Positions 1-11,945 of a stretch of 64,000 bases of DNA are shown here, piece by piece. The stretch spans positions 1,598,300 through 1,662,299 of the forward strand of contig JAJEKV010000057.1 in assembly GCA_021234155.1 (NCBI GenBank), written 5' to 3'. The notes beneath the pieces were generated by a model. It made no database searches and was not told the origin of the DNA. It saw nothing but the letters and a program-made list of their open reading frames with translations. Source of the DNA: Isoetes taiwanensis. Taxonomy: Eukaryota > Streptophyta > Lycopodiopsida > Isoetales > Isoetaceae. The position numbers and the translations under genes are program-made. How positions within the stretch are numbered: position 1 is the stretch's first letter; every line of letters begins with the position of its first letter.

Positions 1-1413
1 TGCTCCAACCCTTCTACTGTAGCCTGCATGAAAGCTGAGTTTTATTGCTGATACTTTAGAGTACAAGTAGCACAAACATAACATGAAGAAAAGCTTCTCT
101 AACAAAGTGAAGAAGGCCACCTTAGATCTCCCATCATCCACACCAATATATGTCACCTTCTTACTTAATGAAACACGTGCAAGGTCTTCGACCTAGCAGT
201 CACAAATAGCAAGTTAGGTCACTAAACCAGTGCTACCCATTTGTAACGTAAAGTAAGTCAGCACTCTTTTGCAACCTTAGTAGTCTGAGTTGCTGAGAAA
301 AGAGCAGTTTGCCGTTCCTGCAGCAAAATAAAATGCATTGAGGCATGATACTGATTTGCCTAAAACTTTTTAAAACAATAGGCTACCTTGGGAAGGATTT
401 TGATAATCTGTTTCATGTCTTCCTCAAAACCAATTTCCAAGATTCTATCAGCTTCATCAATCACCAAGCACTGGAAGTCACTTAGTAAGCGACTGCTTAT
501 TTTCTCCAAATGCTCTAAGTAGGAACTGAGGCGAATAAGTCAATTATTGGCTATACCTTTAGATGCTGGAACAAGAAACCTTTTGTATTTTGTAAGTGGT
601 CTAAAAGCCGGCCAGGAGTGGCAACAAGTATGTTCACTCCTTTTGCAAGTCGTTCTGCTTCAGCCTTTCGATTGGCACCTCCCATGATTACTCCATGAGT
701 CTGCTTATGGTATTTCATTAACTCTCTTGTGACGCCGTATATCTGTAAATAGGCTAATTTCTAAGGTCCCTGACTGGTTCTTATTTTTGCATGGTCAATA
801 AATGCCTTACCTGCATAGCAAGCTCCCTCGTTGGGGAGATGATGATGACACCAGTTCCATTGCGTGGCGTAAAATGAATATGATGTAGAAGCTCAACTGC
901 TGGCAACAGAAATGCAAGTGTTTTTCCAGAACCAGTTCTTGCTGCTCCAAGAACATCAGATCCTTCCAAAAGGCAAGGAATTGATCTTGCTTGAATCTGC
1001 AAACAAATTTCACGAGACTTCTAGTAAATGTGGTGGCTGCTTCCATACCAGAAACTTAGTCATTGTTAACTACTGTAATTAAAACCATGGCCTGGTATAA
1101 TTTTTCTCTTCCTCTTTTGTTGGTCTCTTGGACCCAATGAAACTAAGGTGAAAGAAAGGAACGGGGAAGCACAAGGACCCACCTCAGTCATATTTTCAAA
1201 GCCCATGTCTTTGATTGCATTCCTAGTTGGCTCTGAGATGCCTGAAAGAGATTCAAACTTGGTACCGCTCATGATACCACCGACAACAGCAGTTTCGCCA
1301 TTTATCAACTTCGCAATCTCCATACTCGGTGAATCTGTATGATCATCTTTTCTCCGTTTTTTGCCTGTTTCTTGCATTCCCTGGTCAGGCTCCATCCTGT
1401 TTTTCTTCCCCAT
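1..1413 (-). CDS. HAS1/DDX18-type DEAD-box ATP-dependent RNA helicase, 5' part (3' end beyond window)
   Basis: Nucleolar RNA helicase of the HAS1/DDX18 family (plant RH27/RH51), needed for pre-rRNA processing and 60S assembly in yeast and animals; plant role inferred by orthology. Exons on the minus strand: 1413-1183, 996-811, 742-557, 470-387, 317-276, 192-121 and 23-1 (partial). All visible introns are GT-AG, 69-186 bp, all phase 0, and the joined frame is open for about 274 residues. The start is the ATG at 1413-1411. Seen in order: lysine-rich N-tail; Q-motif region ([20 protein letters not shown], then TEIQARSIP); motif I ARTGSGKT; motif Ia [20 protein letters not shown]; motif Ib TPGRLLDH followed by the family-typical LQNTKGF; motif II as [16 protein letters not shown]; motif III SATQT; start of the helicase C domain (VEDLARVSL, then ATVEGLEQ). 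The family is usually near 550-650 residues, so the C-terminal half lies left of the window. No broken codon was seen; it looks functional. Confidence 0.95.
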
Positions 1414-1486
1414 TCCGATAGCTGTAGCAAATACTAAATCAATGCCCGGATACTGAACGATCTCTTTTTTTCCTTAGTTGCTGTCC

Positions 1487-1503
1487 AAACCCTAAACCCT
1501 AAA
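1487..1503 (-). promoter_or_regulatory. Telo-box in the helicase promoter/5' leader
   Basis: On the plus strand the sequence is AAACCCTAAACCCTAAA, two overlapping copies of the plant telo-box core AAACCCTA, 74-90 bp upstream of the helicase ATG. Telo-boxes near transcription starts are a known mark of plant translation and ribosome-biogenesis genes, which suits a HAS1-type helicase. A site II element (TGGGCY), the usual partner, was not found close by. Confidence 0.7.
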
Positions 1504-1559
1504 CATTAGTTTGAGGTCCTGTTAACACCTCGGTCTCCTTTTGCTCTTCTTCAACAATG

Positions 1560-1870
1560 GTTTTTGTCATATCCTGTTGTTTAGGTTCTGCATTTATCCC
1601 CCTACTCCTTTTCAACAAACTCAACATTTCTGCCGATTAAAACTTTCCTATTTGCAGGGTCATATACCCTATACTCTTTTGAGTGTTCATCATACCCTAC
1701 AAGGTATGTTATAAATGATCTATCATCAAGCTTGAGTCTCTTCTCTTCTGGTACAAGAGTGTAGGTTAGACAACAATGCCCTATATTTGTCATAGCTTGT
1801 AGATTTTCCTGTCCATATTTCTTCTGGATTTTTTCCTTGTAACACCATACAACGGAAGCGGAAGACCATC
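1560..1870 (-). mobile_element. Copia retrotransposon fragment (integrase C-terminal region)
   Basis: The minus-strand frame at 1793-1602 reads TLVPEEKRLKLDDRSF, then YLVGYDEHSKEYRVYDP, then VLIGRNVEF. This is the segment after the Copia integrase core (consensus: VPKEKR-KLD, FLGY-S-KGYR-YD, V-SRDV-F-E). Immediately upstream, in a different frame, is GKNPEEIWTGKS, the expected preceding stretch, so at least one frameshift lies near 1790. No LTR was recognised, so this is a dead scrap. It ends only about 150 bp from the helicase ATG. Confidence 0.75.
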
Positions 1871-4800
1871 AATCCTACTCGCCTGGGGCCATAATAAGAT
1901 GCGGCTCCAAGCGATAGGTGGGATAGCAAAAGAGAAGGGGGACATCCATCGCGAGACTCTGGTCCAGCGGGCCCGACACCCGGCCACCGGAGGCAAGACC
2001 CTTCTTCTTGTATCCCCACCTCGTCAGAGGAAGCCCCATAGGTATAGGCCGAAATTTGTAAGCCTTGCAAAGTCGGCGAAATAAAAGTCGATAGGCTCTT
2101 ATTGCCGGGCTTCGCCTTCCAATGGCTAGTTAAATTGCTCAACAATTCCGACTGACTGCGGTTTCAAATTACACCATTCTCTTGCATTACAGTGAGGATT
2201 ATCATTAAGCCCTCTTGGCGGCGTAACCTGTGTCATACGCATGTGGCGTAACTATTGTACCAAGAGTTTGGCAGCACGCGTCGGATGAGGGAATCGTAAC
2301 TAGATCCCACGGTGTTTGCTTATTGTTACTTGTACCATTTTTTTTTTGTATAAGTTCCTTATATTAATACAATGCTTGTATATATTTCGCTATGTCTATC
2401 TCTTTCCTTGTCTCCTTAATTCAAAGCACACCTGGCTTTCAAGGATTCTGAGAAAAAATGCATATAAATACAATTTAAGTGAAGCAGAAGAGTATTCCTT
2501 GACAAAAGTTCAGCCTTTATTAGCCTTTCCTTTAAAAGGCCCCTCTCCTTCTTTTACAGGGTTTCATTATTTCATAGCTTCACTTTGCTCCTCCCCTCTT
2601 CCTTGGTGCATGGATGCAGCTAAAACCACCCAGTGGTACGAGGATGCGATGCCAGGATTCCAGATCCCAGTGAGCTTTTTCCACCCCTAACGGCCATTGG
2701 GAGGTGGATCCATTCGAGAATATGGAATTTTTCACGATTCTTGTGATTTCTTATATTTTGTGGAATACCATATCATCTCATCAATGCAGATTATGTGAAG
2801 AGGACATCTATCTTGTGTGGTGGTATTCTCGGGTGATTTCCTTGTTTTTTTGCCTTATGAGAGTCCACCCCAAATTAAGTGATTGCTCAAGTTCCAGGAC
2901 ATTTTGGAGCACATTGAGACATTATAAAAGACTCTATAGAGCATCTTATGCTACAAGATCCTTTTCTATGTCCACCACGAGATGCCTTTCATGGAGTCCA
3001 CATCGTAATATCAATGATATTAGTTATACCTATGGAGGGAAAGTGAAAGGTGAGGATCTCTATGATAACAAGGAACATCTCAAAGAAGGAGGAGCTCAAG
3101 AGGCGGTTCTGACTGAACCTTGGTGGTGGCAACCTCAGCTATTCCCGAGAGGTAGCGAGGCTTGAAGGTCGACAGAATTCTTTCTCTAGGTTCCGAAAGG
3201 CCAAGTTACGTTCTTCCCGGTAGCTGGCTCGGGCGAACATCGCCGGGCATTAAAGGCTTTATGCGCATGGCTGGGCACAAGAAGCTCCAGCCAATATTCA
3301 TGTTCATGTGATGACGAGGATTTGATACTTAACGCTCTAGGCCATGATATTGCAGCTTGGATTATGCCACCTTGGTTTTTGCCGGTGGCATCGGCTGTTG
3401 CCCTTACTATTAGCCCGTGATCACTTTGCTCGCCGGCGACAACCACCGAGATCTCCCGCTGGATCGGGGATCGCGGGGCCACAGTTCCTGAACATACTTC
3501 CTTTGAAAACATATTGTATGGCGCTGGCGAATTACCATATTATTCGCCAGGCATTTCTATGTCGTTCCATTAGCACAAATTTTGGTCTTTTTTTGTATTG
3601 ATTGTCTTTTCTTTGATAATCTCTTGTACGTTGTGTATGAGTCATTAATTGTGCATCTTCTACGGGGGCCTGTCGCGGAACAAATGTACCCTTCACCCCA
3701 CACAAGGGTGAAATTATGCTCGCTGAATAGAAGCCGTCTGCCAATTTCTGACGCTGTCGAAATTTGAATCTTGGAATTTTCACTTTAACGGAAGAAGCAT
3801 TCCTCGTAGCCACCGCGATCATGTTTAACTTTGGTATGCGATGAACAGCTTGTAACCTCGCCAATCATAAACTATTGCGGAATATCAAGATCTCATGCGT
3901 CTAGGCAGCGCAAATATGAATTGTCGCGTTCGATTAAGGAGAGTCTCGCTATACGATCTTTGCATCCATTCACGCGCGGGTGCGATGCAAAGTATAATCA
4001 TGTAACTATCTTGTAAAGTGAACATTTCATTTTTATTGTTTGCCCGTTTTGGGTATTATGTTACATAAACATACCTTCTATACTTTAATATTAAGCATTT
4101 CTTATCAGCCAGTCTTATTCTTTTTGGCAACCGATTTGAACGGTCTTAACGAACGCAACCGATGAAACATGGAATGGCTCAGCTCCAGCGGTATGTTTTT
4201 GCAATACCTGCTCTCTATATATATGAACTGGATGCGAATTTGACGGCACCCGCCGTGAGATCCCTCAACCCACCACGCACCAAGCTCACAAATCATGCAC
4301 CCAGGATTCACCTTGACTCGCTTCAAAGCTTGTCCGTGGATTCCCTCATCATCGGGTGGTGGATTTGAGACTCATCCTGGGATCCTTTAGCCTCGATTAG
4401 CGCTTTTCTTCTGGCTGGCATTACAAAATCCAAAGCGAGAAAAGATTATCGGAAGGCAGTTATTTCGGTATAACAAGTACTATGGAAAAATGTAGAGTTA
4501 GCCCGGTTATATGAGGTACATCTGGCTTCGAGGGAGTAGATCACAGAATCTGGTTGGGCGGGAATAGTGAATTGAGGAAGTCTATGGGATGGTAGCAGAA
4601 AGGGACATGAGCAATGTGGCCACCACCAAGTGGGGATGGGAATTTGGTGGAAGGCTATCGCGAATCCCATGCTTCATGAGAGGCGGTCGCGGTTTAAAGA
4701 TCTTTAGAGAAAGCACTTCAAGTCACACTATGTCCCCTAGGGTGATTGCACGGATGTACGCGGGCCTAAAAGCGTTATCATGCACGGAACAGCGGTCTCT

Positions 4801-5315
4801 GTCGAGCCTATATTGGCCAGTTCATGCACTGCGCACATCATGTACCGGGGAATAAATGACGTCGTGCCACTTTAGAAGGCTATATTAGGGGGTTATCACT
4901 TTTGAAGCCTTCACGAAAAATGGTGTTGACTGAAAGCGTGGCGGGGCTTGAGGCAAAAAGCCAGTTTGGAGGAGGACACCCCAAAGCCATCTTCTGCGTC
5001 CTTCTAGTTTAGCTCCGGGCAAATGCATATGTTCCTCTGAGGGCCCGCTCTCTAGTCGGGTCCTTTAAACGCTCACTTTGAGGAAAATAGAAAGAAGATG
5101 AGCTTCCAGCGTGCTAGATAAGCAGACGCCTGTTGGCCCGATTACAACGAGCTTCTCCAATCTATTCCAAAGCAAGGCTGTGACCAGAATATTTTGGGGA
5201 CAAAGCTTGTTCAGATGCTTTTCGGCCAGGAGCGGCGTATGCGGGGGAGTGTGCGGCGTAACCCAATTAGTGCAGCCAACCTTGGCTGAAGTAGATTGGG
5301 ATGAATGTACACCTA
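1871..5315. other. Unassigned decayed repeat DNA
   Basis: No gene was recognised in this 3.4 kb. Open frames of up to 153 codons (for example plus 2704-3165) have no family signature, and their composition looks random. The DNA is rich in CG, CCGG and GCGG micro-motifs compared with the flanking genes, as in the decayed transposons elsewhere in the window. The right end, up to the Copia insertion site at 5320, may be the gag part of the Gypsy remnant that continues after 10681, but no diagnostic gag motif was seen. Confidence 0.4.
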
Positions 5316-5320
5316 TTTGT
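5316..5320. repeat. Target-site duplication, left copy (TTTGT)
   Basis: TTTGT abuts the TGTGAG start of the 5' LTR and recurs directly after the TTCACA end of the 3' LTR at 10677-10681. Five bases is the normal Copia target-site duplication. Confidence 0.85.
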
Positions 5321-5919
5321 TGTGAGAAGTATTCATGTTAGATATAGAACTTTGACCTATTATCTCTGAACTAGGTTAAGGATAGAAATGGTTAAGAAAA
5401 TTTCGTGACATTGAAGTCAATAACCTATGGTTGTTTTAAACCAGTTAATGGGGTAAAGTTATTGATGGTTCAATGGTAAGTTGATCGAAATATTTAAAGA
5501 TAAGATTCCTATGTTTATGCTTGACAGAAAAGGAAAGCCTATGATCGGTCGAATAGCAGGATTGAATGTAGCTCTCCTGCTACTTTGAATTGATGCGGTC
5601 TTCCACCTGCAGCCGTCGGGTTCGGGACTAACCCTCTACAAAGATGTATCGGTTACGTTGTGCACTTTTATGGCAGGAGCTTGAGAATCTGGGTCGAATG
5701 TGGAATACATTCAAAAAAATGAACTTATCATTTTGGTCCAAATGTGAAGTCGTGCTTATATTGATTGCAGTAGTTCTTTTATAATGCTAATGGTTAGCAT
5801 TTGTTAAGGCATAGTAAGGCTGTGTGATAGCTTGTTTAGGGTGGTTGCCTACATTAAAATTATCTTGTAGATCCTAAGTTGTTGTTTGTTGCATTAGATC
5901 TACTTTAAGATTATTCACA
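5321..5919 (+). repeat. 5' LTR of Copia element 1
   Basis: 599 bp, starting TGTGAGAAGT and ending TTATTCACA. It matches 10092-10676 closely at 5321-5534, 5699-5808 and 5850-5919, but poorly with many indels in between (5535-5698 and about 5809-5850). Confidence 0.93.
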
Positions 5920-5933
5920 TTGGTATCGAGAGC
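5920..5933 (+). other. Primer-binding site (initiator tRNA-Met), slightly altered
   Basis: TTGGTATCGAGAGC directly follows the 5' LTR. The usual plant Copia site is TGGTATCAGAGC, complementary to the 3' end of initiator tRNA-Met; here one base is added in the centre. Confidence 0.8.
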
Positions 5934-5939
5934 TAACAA

Positions 5940-8900
5940 TGGCAACTGAACTGGTGCTTCTTTACTACGATTAAGTGGATGTGTTCCAAGGGGAAAGGCG
6001 GATTCCGGGCTTGGAAGAGAATGAAGAGACCATTTTAGAAGATCTTTAAGATCTAATGAATGGAGAGCAGTCTTGTCTGGTGGCAGTACAATCTTTGAAG
6101 GTACAAGCATGGGAATGGGGCATCCATTAATGTTGTTGGTGCAAGTGGAGGCAATTGAAAATTCTCGTGAGGCCGGATGCATCATTGCAGAAGTAAGTTG
6201 GGTTCTAGTATTATGTTTAGGGTTAACAAGACTCAAAGGAATGTGGGATTTTGCTTAAACATTATGAGATCAAAATTCTTCTCAAATCAGCTTGATAAGC
6301 GATTAAGAAAATTGAAATTCAAAGGGATGATAATCTTTTTCAGTTTTTTCAAAATATGATAACATTATTGCTTATCTCATATCAAGGGCTTTTCTCGATT
6401 ATGAACAACTTTCTACCACAACAAAAGTAAGAAGTGTGACCGAAATAGGGAGAAAGGCGGACTTATGATAAGAGCGAGATAGAGCAGAAAAATAATCAAA
6501 GGGGAGAGAAGAAAATCTGAGAAATCCTTTTGTGGAAGGAAAGAACATTTTTGATAAAGTAAACGGGCCCTATTATGCTTGTAAAGGCTTATGGACATGT
6601 AAAATAATTGTCCTAAGGTTAAACAAAATAAATGCTTCACTTGTGAAGGCTTTGGTCCTGTGCGTGGTGTCTAAGTCCCAAGAGGGAGGTGGAGGGAAAG
6701 GAGAAGTTTGCAAATAAAAGGGAAGGCAATAATAAATGAGAAAGTATCAGGGCAAATCTGGCTCAAGAAAATAATAATGATGAAGAAGACAACGTCGAGA
6801 GGTAAAGTACACATGATGCATACTCTATTTGAAGAATACTAACAAAATCAATGATATGTTTATGATAGATAGTGGGTGAGAGATCAGTAGTTAAAACTCT
6901 TGGAGTAATATCAGGGAAGGAAGAAAAACAAACCCTACCTATGTGCAAATGGGAGATGGAGAGCTACAAGGGTAGAATGTGGTACCTTTGGTGCAACTCT
7001 ATGATCTAGATGGGAAAATAGTCAACTTAAATGTTCTTTGTGTTCAAACATTGTGAGGAGCTTAAATCTGAAACCAGAGTCAAATTGGTAGAGGCATGGG
7101 TTTCAACAATTTATGAGAAAAAATCATTGCCAAGGTGCTTTAAAACCATAAAAGTCGAGTTCATACCAACCAGGTTGTTGTTTGGTTTTAAACAGATTCT
7201 GGCAAACAGGTGGAAATACAACAATTAAACTTTGGCATGAAAGGCTAGGGCATGTAAATGTTGAAAACATTAAGCGAGTGATCAAAGGGGAATTGCGATT
7301 GTGGCGACAAATGATGAAGTAAAACTTGTTATGGTTGCATGGTTGGTTCAAGATTGCCTTTTAAAGAAGAAGTGAAAAGAGCAAAAAGAATTGCGCTAGG
7401 AAACTTGTGCATTAAGATTTATGTAGGAACTAATATTCATCTAAAGGTAGAAGGTATTTTATTACGTTATAAATGATCATTCCACCAGGGCGCCTGGAAA
7501 TGTTTTCTTTCTCAAGACAAAATCAAGCACAAGCTTTTAAATTATTTGAAGCGGTACATGAGATTTCTTGGAAGAAAGGTTAAATGCCTAAGATTCTCTG
7601 AGGGAGGAGAATTTGTTAACAATGAGTTCAAAAAATGGTGGCAAACGAGAATAAAAGCGACGGTGACATGCGACCATACTCCTCGGCCAGGAATTGCCGA
7701 AAGAAAAACAAGTACATTTTGGATTGATCCAGAACATTAACTGGTAGCTAGTTACCTAATTTCTTGTGGGGAAGAAAGGCGTGAGCTGCCCGATTATACA
7801 CACTTTACAAAATGGACACCAAACTCAGGTCTAAATGGTTGAACGAGGCGCCAATAAAATTATGAATATTTCAAAAGTTTTTGGAAGCATTGTTTTACAC
7901 ATGTACCAAAAAAGTAGAACAAAGTTGGATAACCGGTTTGTGATATGGGACATATGGTAGGATATGATAGAGATGTCAAAGAGGAGCACTCACAATTTAC
8001 TATCAGAGAGGAAGGAAGAATTTTAGTCCGGTCGAGATATTAGATTTAATGAGTTTAGCATGTATAAGGACCCGAGGGAAAGATCTAACTAATAGAGGTG
8101 GAACCGACAATGTGAAAGTGAGAGTCAGCCATAACAGCAGGGGAAAGATTACAAAGTGAAGCCGACCGCTAACTGGGAAAAGGAATGCTGAGGCGATGGT
8201 GGATAATTATGAGGTGATGAAAGCCACAAAAGAAAGATGAGGGAGACAGAAGATCAAAAGAATGATATTGAAGACATTGGAAAGGAAGTGACAAAAGAAA
8301 GAAGATTTGGGGTTGAGAAAAATTAAATGAAGGTGTTAGGGATTGGATATATCCAAATATGGAAAGGACAAATGAAGGGACATCAAAGACTGAGGAAATA
8401 TGGAGTATTATGTTGCTTAATGGCAATCTTGAACCGAAGAGATTCTAAGTGCTATGAGCAAACAATCGGTGGAGAAAGGGGAATTCAGAAAGTGGAAAAT
8501 AGCTATGAAGAAGAGATGAAATCATTTACCATGGAACTTTTGTTGATATGGCCGAAAACACAAAAGCAATGTTAATGAGCAATAAATGGATATATAAAAT
8601 TAAAGTGGCAATGATGGAGAAAAGAAAATTCAAAGCTAGACTAGTTACGGGGTTATTCTCAGAAAAGAAGTGCACTGTTATGCGTGGTTGAGAATGCTCT
8701 ACATTTACCAATGCGATGGAACTGAAATACATCACATTGATAAATCGACATTTTGAATCGCGGTTGAATCGAAGAAAACATACATGCAACAAAGCACGGG
8801 GGTTTTGAGGTTGGAGAAAATATGGTATGGAGCTTAAAAAGGCGGTGTATGGCTAAAGCGGTCCAGAGACAATGGTGCGCGTGCATTGATGGATTTCTCA

Positions 8901-10080
8901 AGAACAGGTTTTGATAAACTTACGGAAATGATGTGGTAACGTATGTTTACAAGGAAAATAGTTATTTTGCATTTATTGCATTATCGTGGATGATAATGTA
9001 ATGATAGCAAATGATAAAACCGAATTATTGTAAAGAGGTTCATGACAGAAGTTAAAATAATGGCAGACTTGAGGCCACTAAAGAAATTCCCTTAGTATTG
9101 AAGTTCCGCGAGCGAGAACTTCGAAGAATATGACTCAAGGTGAAAATATGAAATATGTTAAAGAAAATTTGGCATGACCACTTGCAATAGTGTAAGTCTC
9201 GCCCGGTGACGGTCGGGGAAATTATCTTCGAGATTGAAGTCCGAAGACAAAATGGAGATTGAAGAAATGGAGGATTATTAGGTATAGAGAACCATTGGAT
9301 GTATATTACGTATGTAGCAAGCCTTGGAACTACGATAATTGCATTAGATGTTAACCTATTGGCAGTTACGCAATGAGGTAAAGACCATTGACTACTTGGA
9401 CTGCTAGAAGACTTTGAAGGTTTGACCTTCTGAACAATGATTTTACTGCTTGCGCATACTGAATGCGAGGCGGGGAGAATTTGGACTCGAGAGAATCAAC
9501 AGGGGTATATTATTCCATTGGAGGATGCACTATATCATGGAAGTAAAAACAAAGGTTGCATTGCCGTAATCTGCTGGCGGCGAGAATGCTTGGCCCTCTT
9601 TGGTACGCAAGAAGTAGCGTAGATTGGGAAGATTAATGAATGAGTTGGGAACAACTCAAAATAAGACTCTTACGTTTTGTTCCTGCGGGCAGAGCCTAGA
9701 GTTGTGGCAATAACTAAGAATCATGTTATGAGCATTACAAACACATAGAATTACATGTTCACTTCATGGGGATTTGGTTGGAAGGGATAATTGATTGAAC
9801 ATATTATACGAGAAAGAACAAAAGCGGAACATATTGACAAAATATTACCGGTGCCTGATTTGAGAAACTTAAGTTTGCTGTTGGGGTGTATTATATAGCC
9901 AGTAAAAGTTAAGCGAAGAGGAGTCACATGGAATGATCATGCAATTGATAAAGTCTTGAAAACTTGAGTGAATTCATATTCATGTATTATACAGGTTGAA
10001 GATCTACCTTGTTAAGTCTGTGGTATAGATAATACATAGGTCAGGAGGTATTTGATGACTGTGATAAAGAAATCTAACAT
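5940..10080 (+). pseudogene. Decayed Copia gag-pol
   Basis: Recognisable pieces in order are: a degenerate zinc knuckle near 6570-6610 (YYACKGLWTCK); aspartic protease active site MIDSG at 6862-6876, followed at once by a stop; GAG-preintegrase LWHERLGHVNVENIK near 7230-7275; integrase core near 7450-7720 (YVINDHS; GGEFVNNEFKKWW; GIAERK); reverse transcriptase start NKWIYKIK at 8581-8604, then KRKFKARLV; RT catalytic CIIVDDNVMIAN with VDD at 8986-8994; and RNase H-like remnants after about 9300. Frameshifts and stops separate nearly every piece, and several linkers are shorter than in live elements. Longest open stretches are under 90 codons. Confidence 0.85.
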
Positions 10081-10091
10081 GAAAAGGGGAA
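10081..10091 (+). other. Polypurine tract of Copia element 1
   Basis: GAAAAGGGGAA lies immediately 5' of the 3' LTR, as expected for plus-strand priming. Confidence 0.85.
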
Positions 10092-10676
10092 TGTGAGAAG
10101 TATTCATGTTAGATATAGAACCTTGACCTATTATCTCTGAACTAGGTTAAAGATAGAAATGGTTAAGAAAATTTCGTGACATTGAAGTCAATAACCTATG
10201 GTTGTTTTAAACCAGTTAATGGGGTAAAGTTATTGATGGTTCAATGGTTAAGTTGATTGAAATATTTAAAGATAAGATTCCTATTTTTATGGTTGACAGA
10301 AAAGGAAACTGTGTCAGGTGGGAATATAGCGGGGATTGAGCGTAGCTCTCTACTACTTTTGAATTGTCTGAACCAGCGGTCCGGTTCGGGACTAGCTATA
10401 AAATACAAGATGTATCTGGTTCGTTGTGCACTTGTAGCCGGAGCAGAATGCAGTTCGAATGTGGAATACATTCAGAAAAATGAACTTATCATTTTGGTCC
10501 AAATGTGAAGTCGTGCTTATGTTGATTGCAGTAGTTCTTTTATAATGCTAATGGTTAGCATTTGTTAAGACTAGTGAACATTGTGTTAGCTTGTTTAAGT
10601 TAGTTGCCTACATTAAATTATCTTGTAGATCTAAGTTGTTGTTTGTTGCATTAGATCTACTTTAAGATTATTCACA
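10092..10676 (+). repeat. 3' LTR of Copia element 1
   Basis: 585 bp, starts TGTGAGAAGT and ends TTATTCACA. It is followed by the TTTGT target duplication at 10677-10681. Confidence 0.93.
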
Positions 10677-10681
10677 TTTGT
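10677..10681. repeat. Target-site duplication, right copy (TTTGT)
   Basis: A perfect match to 5316-5320, flanking Copia element 1. Confidence 0.85.
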
Positions 10682-11945
10682 AACTTCTTAGGCCCGCTAA
10701 TGGCGGCCAGTAGCCGAGATTATCTAGATGGTGAGTCTCACATTTTGCAGCTATAGGCGGTAGAAGTGACTGACCAACCATGTTATATCCACCATTGGCC
10801 ACATTGATACCAAACCTTTGTCATCTTAATGGATGCTTGGCGATGCGCTGGCATCTCCCGATTGGTTGAATCAATGAACCTTGCGACCTTGAATCCAAAC
10901 CTGTCGTCACCTTAGCAGGATGGAGCTATCCATCACATACAAGATGCGGCGGGTTAATTTTGAAATATCCGACTACCGGGGAGCACCGGTTGTTCTAGGT
11001 CTTAGAACATATTGGCGAAGTATGATCGATAGTCGATATGGAGTTCTTGGCTTGAGCAAGCCAATATTGGTAGTGAAGCGTATCGCGATGCGACTAATAG
11101 AGACTTGTGTCACCTAAGGTATCGAGTTCAACCTAATATCACGAAACATGTCATTACCAGTTGAACCAAAGTACGTCCGGGAGGACCAAGTTGCTGTTTG
11201 AATTAAGGCCACCGGTCAGCGATGCGAAGAGGAGACCATTCGGGGACTTGCCCGACTATTGCTACCACCATGAGTTCCATGACCTTTTCCGGCGAGATTT
11301 GGGCTACCATCTTTAGGGGTAGAAGTGTGAATTGCACTAGCGCCCGGTACAAAGCCTACGGTAAGGCCCCATACCAGTATGAGCACGCGGTGGAGACTTA
11401 AGAGCGATTGCATGATCTTCTTAAGCTGCGGTTTTGTCGCCATAATGTTTCTCCTTTTGATTAGCCGATACTTTCTTTGTCAAGAAGAAGGATGGTACAC
11501 TCGCGCATGTGCATTGATGCATACTTGAATAAGCATGCTATTAAGAATCGGTATCGCGTTCTGCCGTGGCCGGCGATGGACCAACTACAAAGGGGCAATA
11601 TTTCTGAATCGATCTTTGATGGGATATCATCAAATAAGAATCAAAGAGGGGAGGATATTACTTAAATCAGCTGGGACTTCGCTATGCTACTAAAGATTCA
11701 TGTGCCCTTGACCTCACCAATGCAGGTCGCGTTCATGCGTCATTAATGATATCTTCGCGTTTGGATGAGTTTATGGTTATTTTCTTTGATGACATCTTAA
11801 TCTGATGAACTTTGGAGGACCATGAGCGTCATCTTCGGGTACCTTCTGAAGTTGCACGATGCCATCCAACTCTTTGCTAGATTTCAAATGCAAATTTGCC
11901 ACCACCATACCCTTGAGGGCTTTGTTATTTGCATTTGTGACTTTG
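10682..11945 (+). mobile_element. Ty3/Gypsy pol remnant (protease end and reverse transcriptase)
   Basis: VVLGLRTYWRSMIDSRYG at about 10991-11041 resembles the end of a Gypsy protease (ILG-PWL-K--P-IDW). From about 11340 the frames match the Gypsy pre-RT linker and RT: a degenerate PGTKP-YR-AP, then HDLLKLRFC, then FVKKKDGT, MCIDAYLNKHAIKNRYR, DQLQ, LTNAG and DEFMVIFFDDIL, with the YxDD-equivalent FFDDIL at 11782-11799. HERHLRV and KLHDAIQLFARFQ follow. Stops and indels occur between the blocks. RNase H and integrase were not found downstream. The Copia element at 5321-10676 sits at the left boundary. Confidence 0.8.

Larger units (their letters stand above)
5321..10676 (+). mobile_element. 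Full-length Ty1/Copia LTR retrotransposon, coding region decayed
   Basis: Two direct LTRs (5321-5919 and 10092-10676) begin TGTGAG and end TTCACA, forming a short terminal inverted repeat. They flank a primer-binding site complementary to initiator tRNA-Met and a polypurine tract, and the element lies between TTTGT target duplications. Domain order inside is gag/zinc knuckle, protease, integrase, reverse transcriptase, RNase H, that is integrase before RT, which defines Copia. The 5.36 kb length fits the superfamily. All domains are broken by stops and shifts, so it cannot encode its own proteins. Its right flank at 10681 onwards is Gypsy pol, so it probably inserted into a Gypsy element. Confidence 0.93.

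Noticed and set aside
1487-1503. Interstitial telomere repeat
   Set aside because: Only two and a bit AAACCCT units, placed in a promoter; better explained as a telo-box.
2704-3165. 153-codon plus-strand frame
   Set aside because: No domain, random-looking composition, lies in decayed repeat DNA.
11216-11443. 75-codon minus-strand frame with an ATG and signal-peptide-like start
   Set aside because: It is antisense to the Gypsy pre-RT linker, which explains the sequence on the plus strand.
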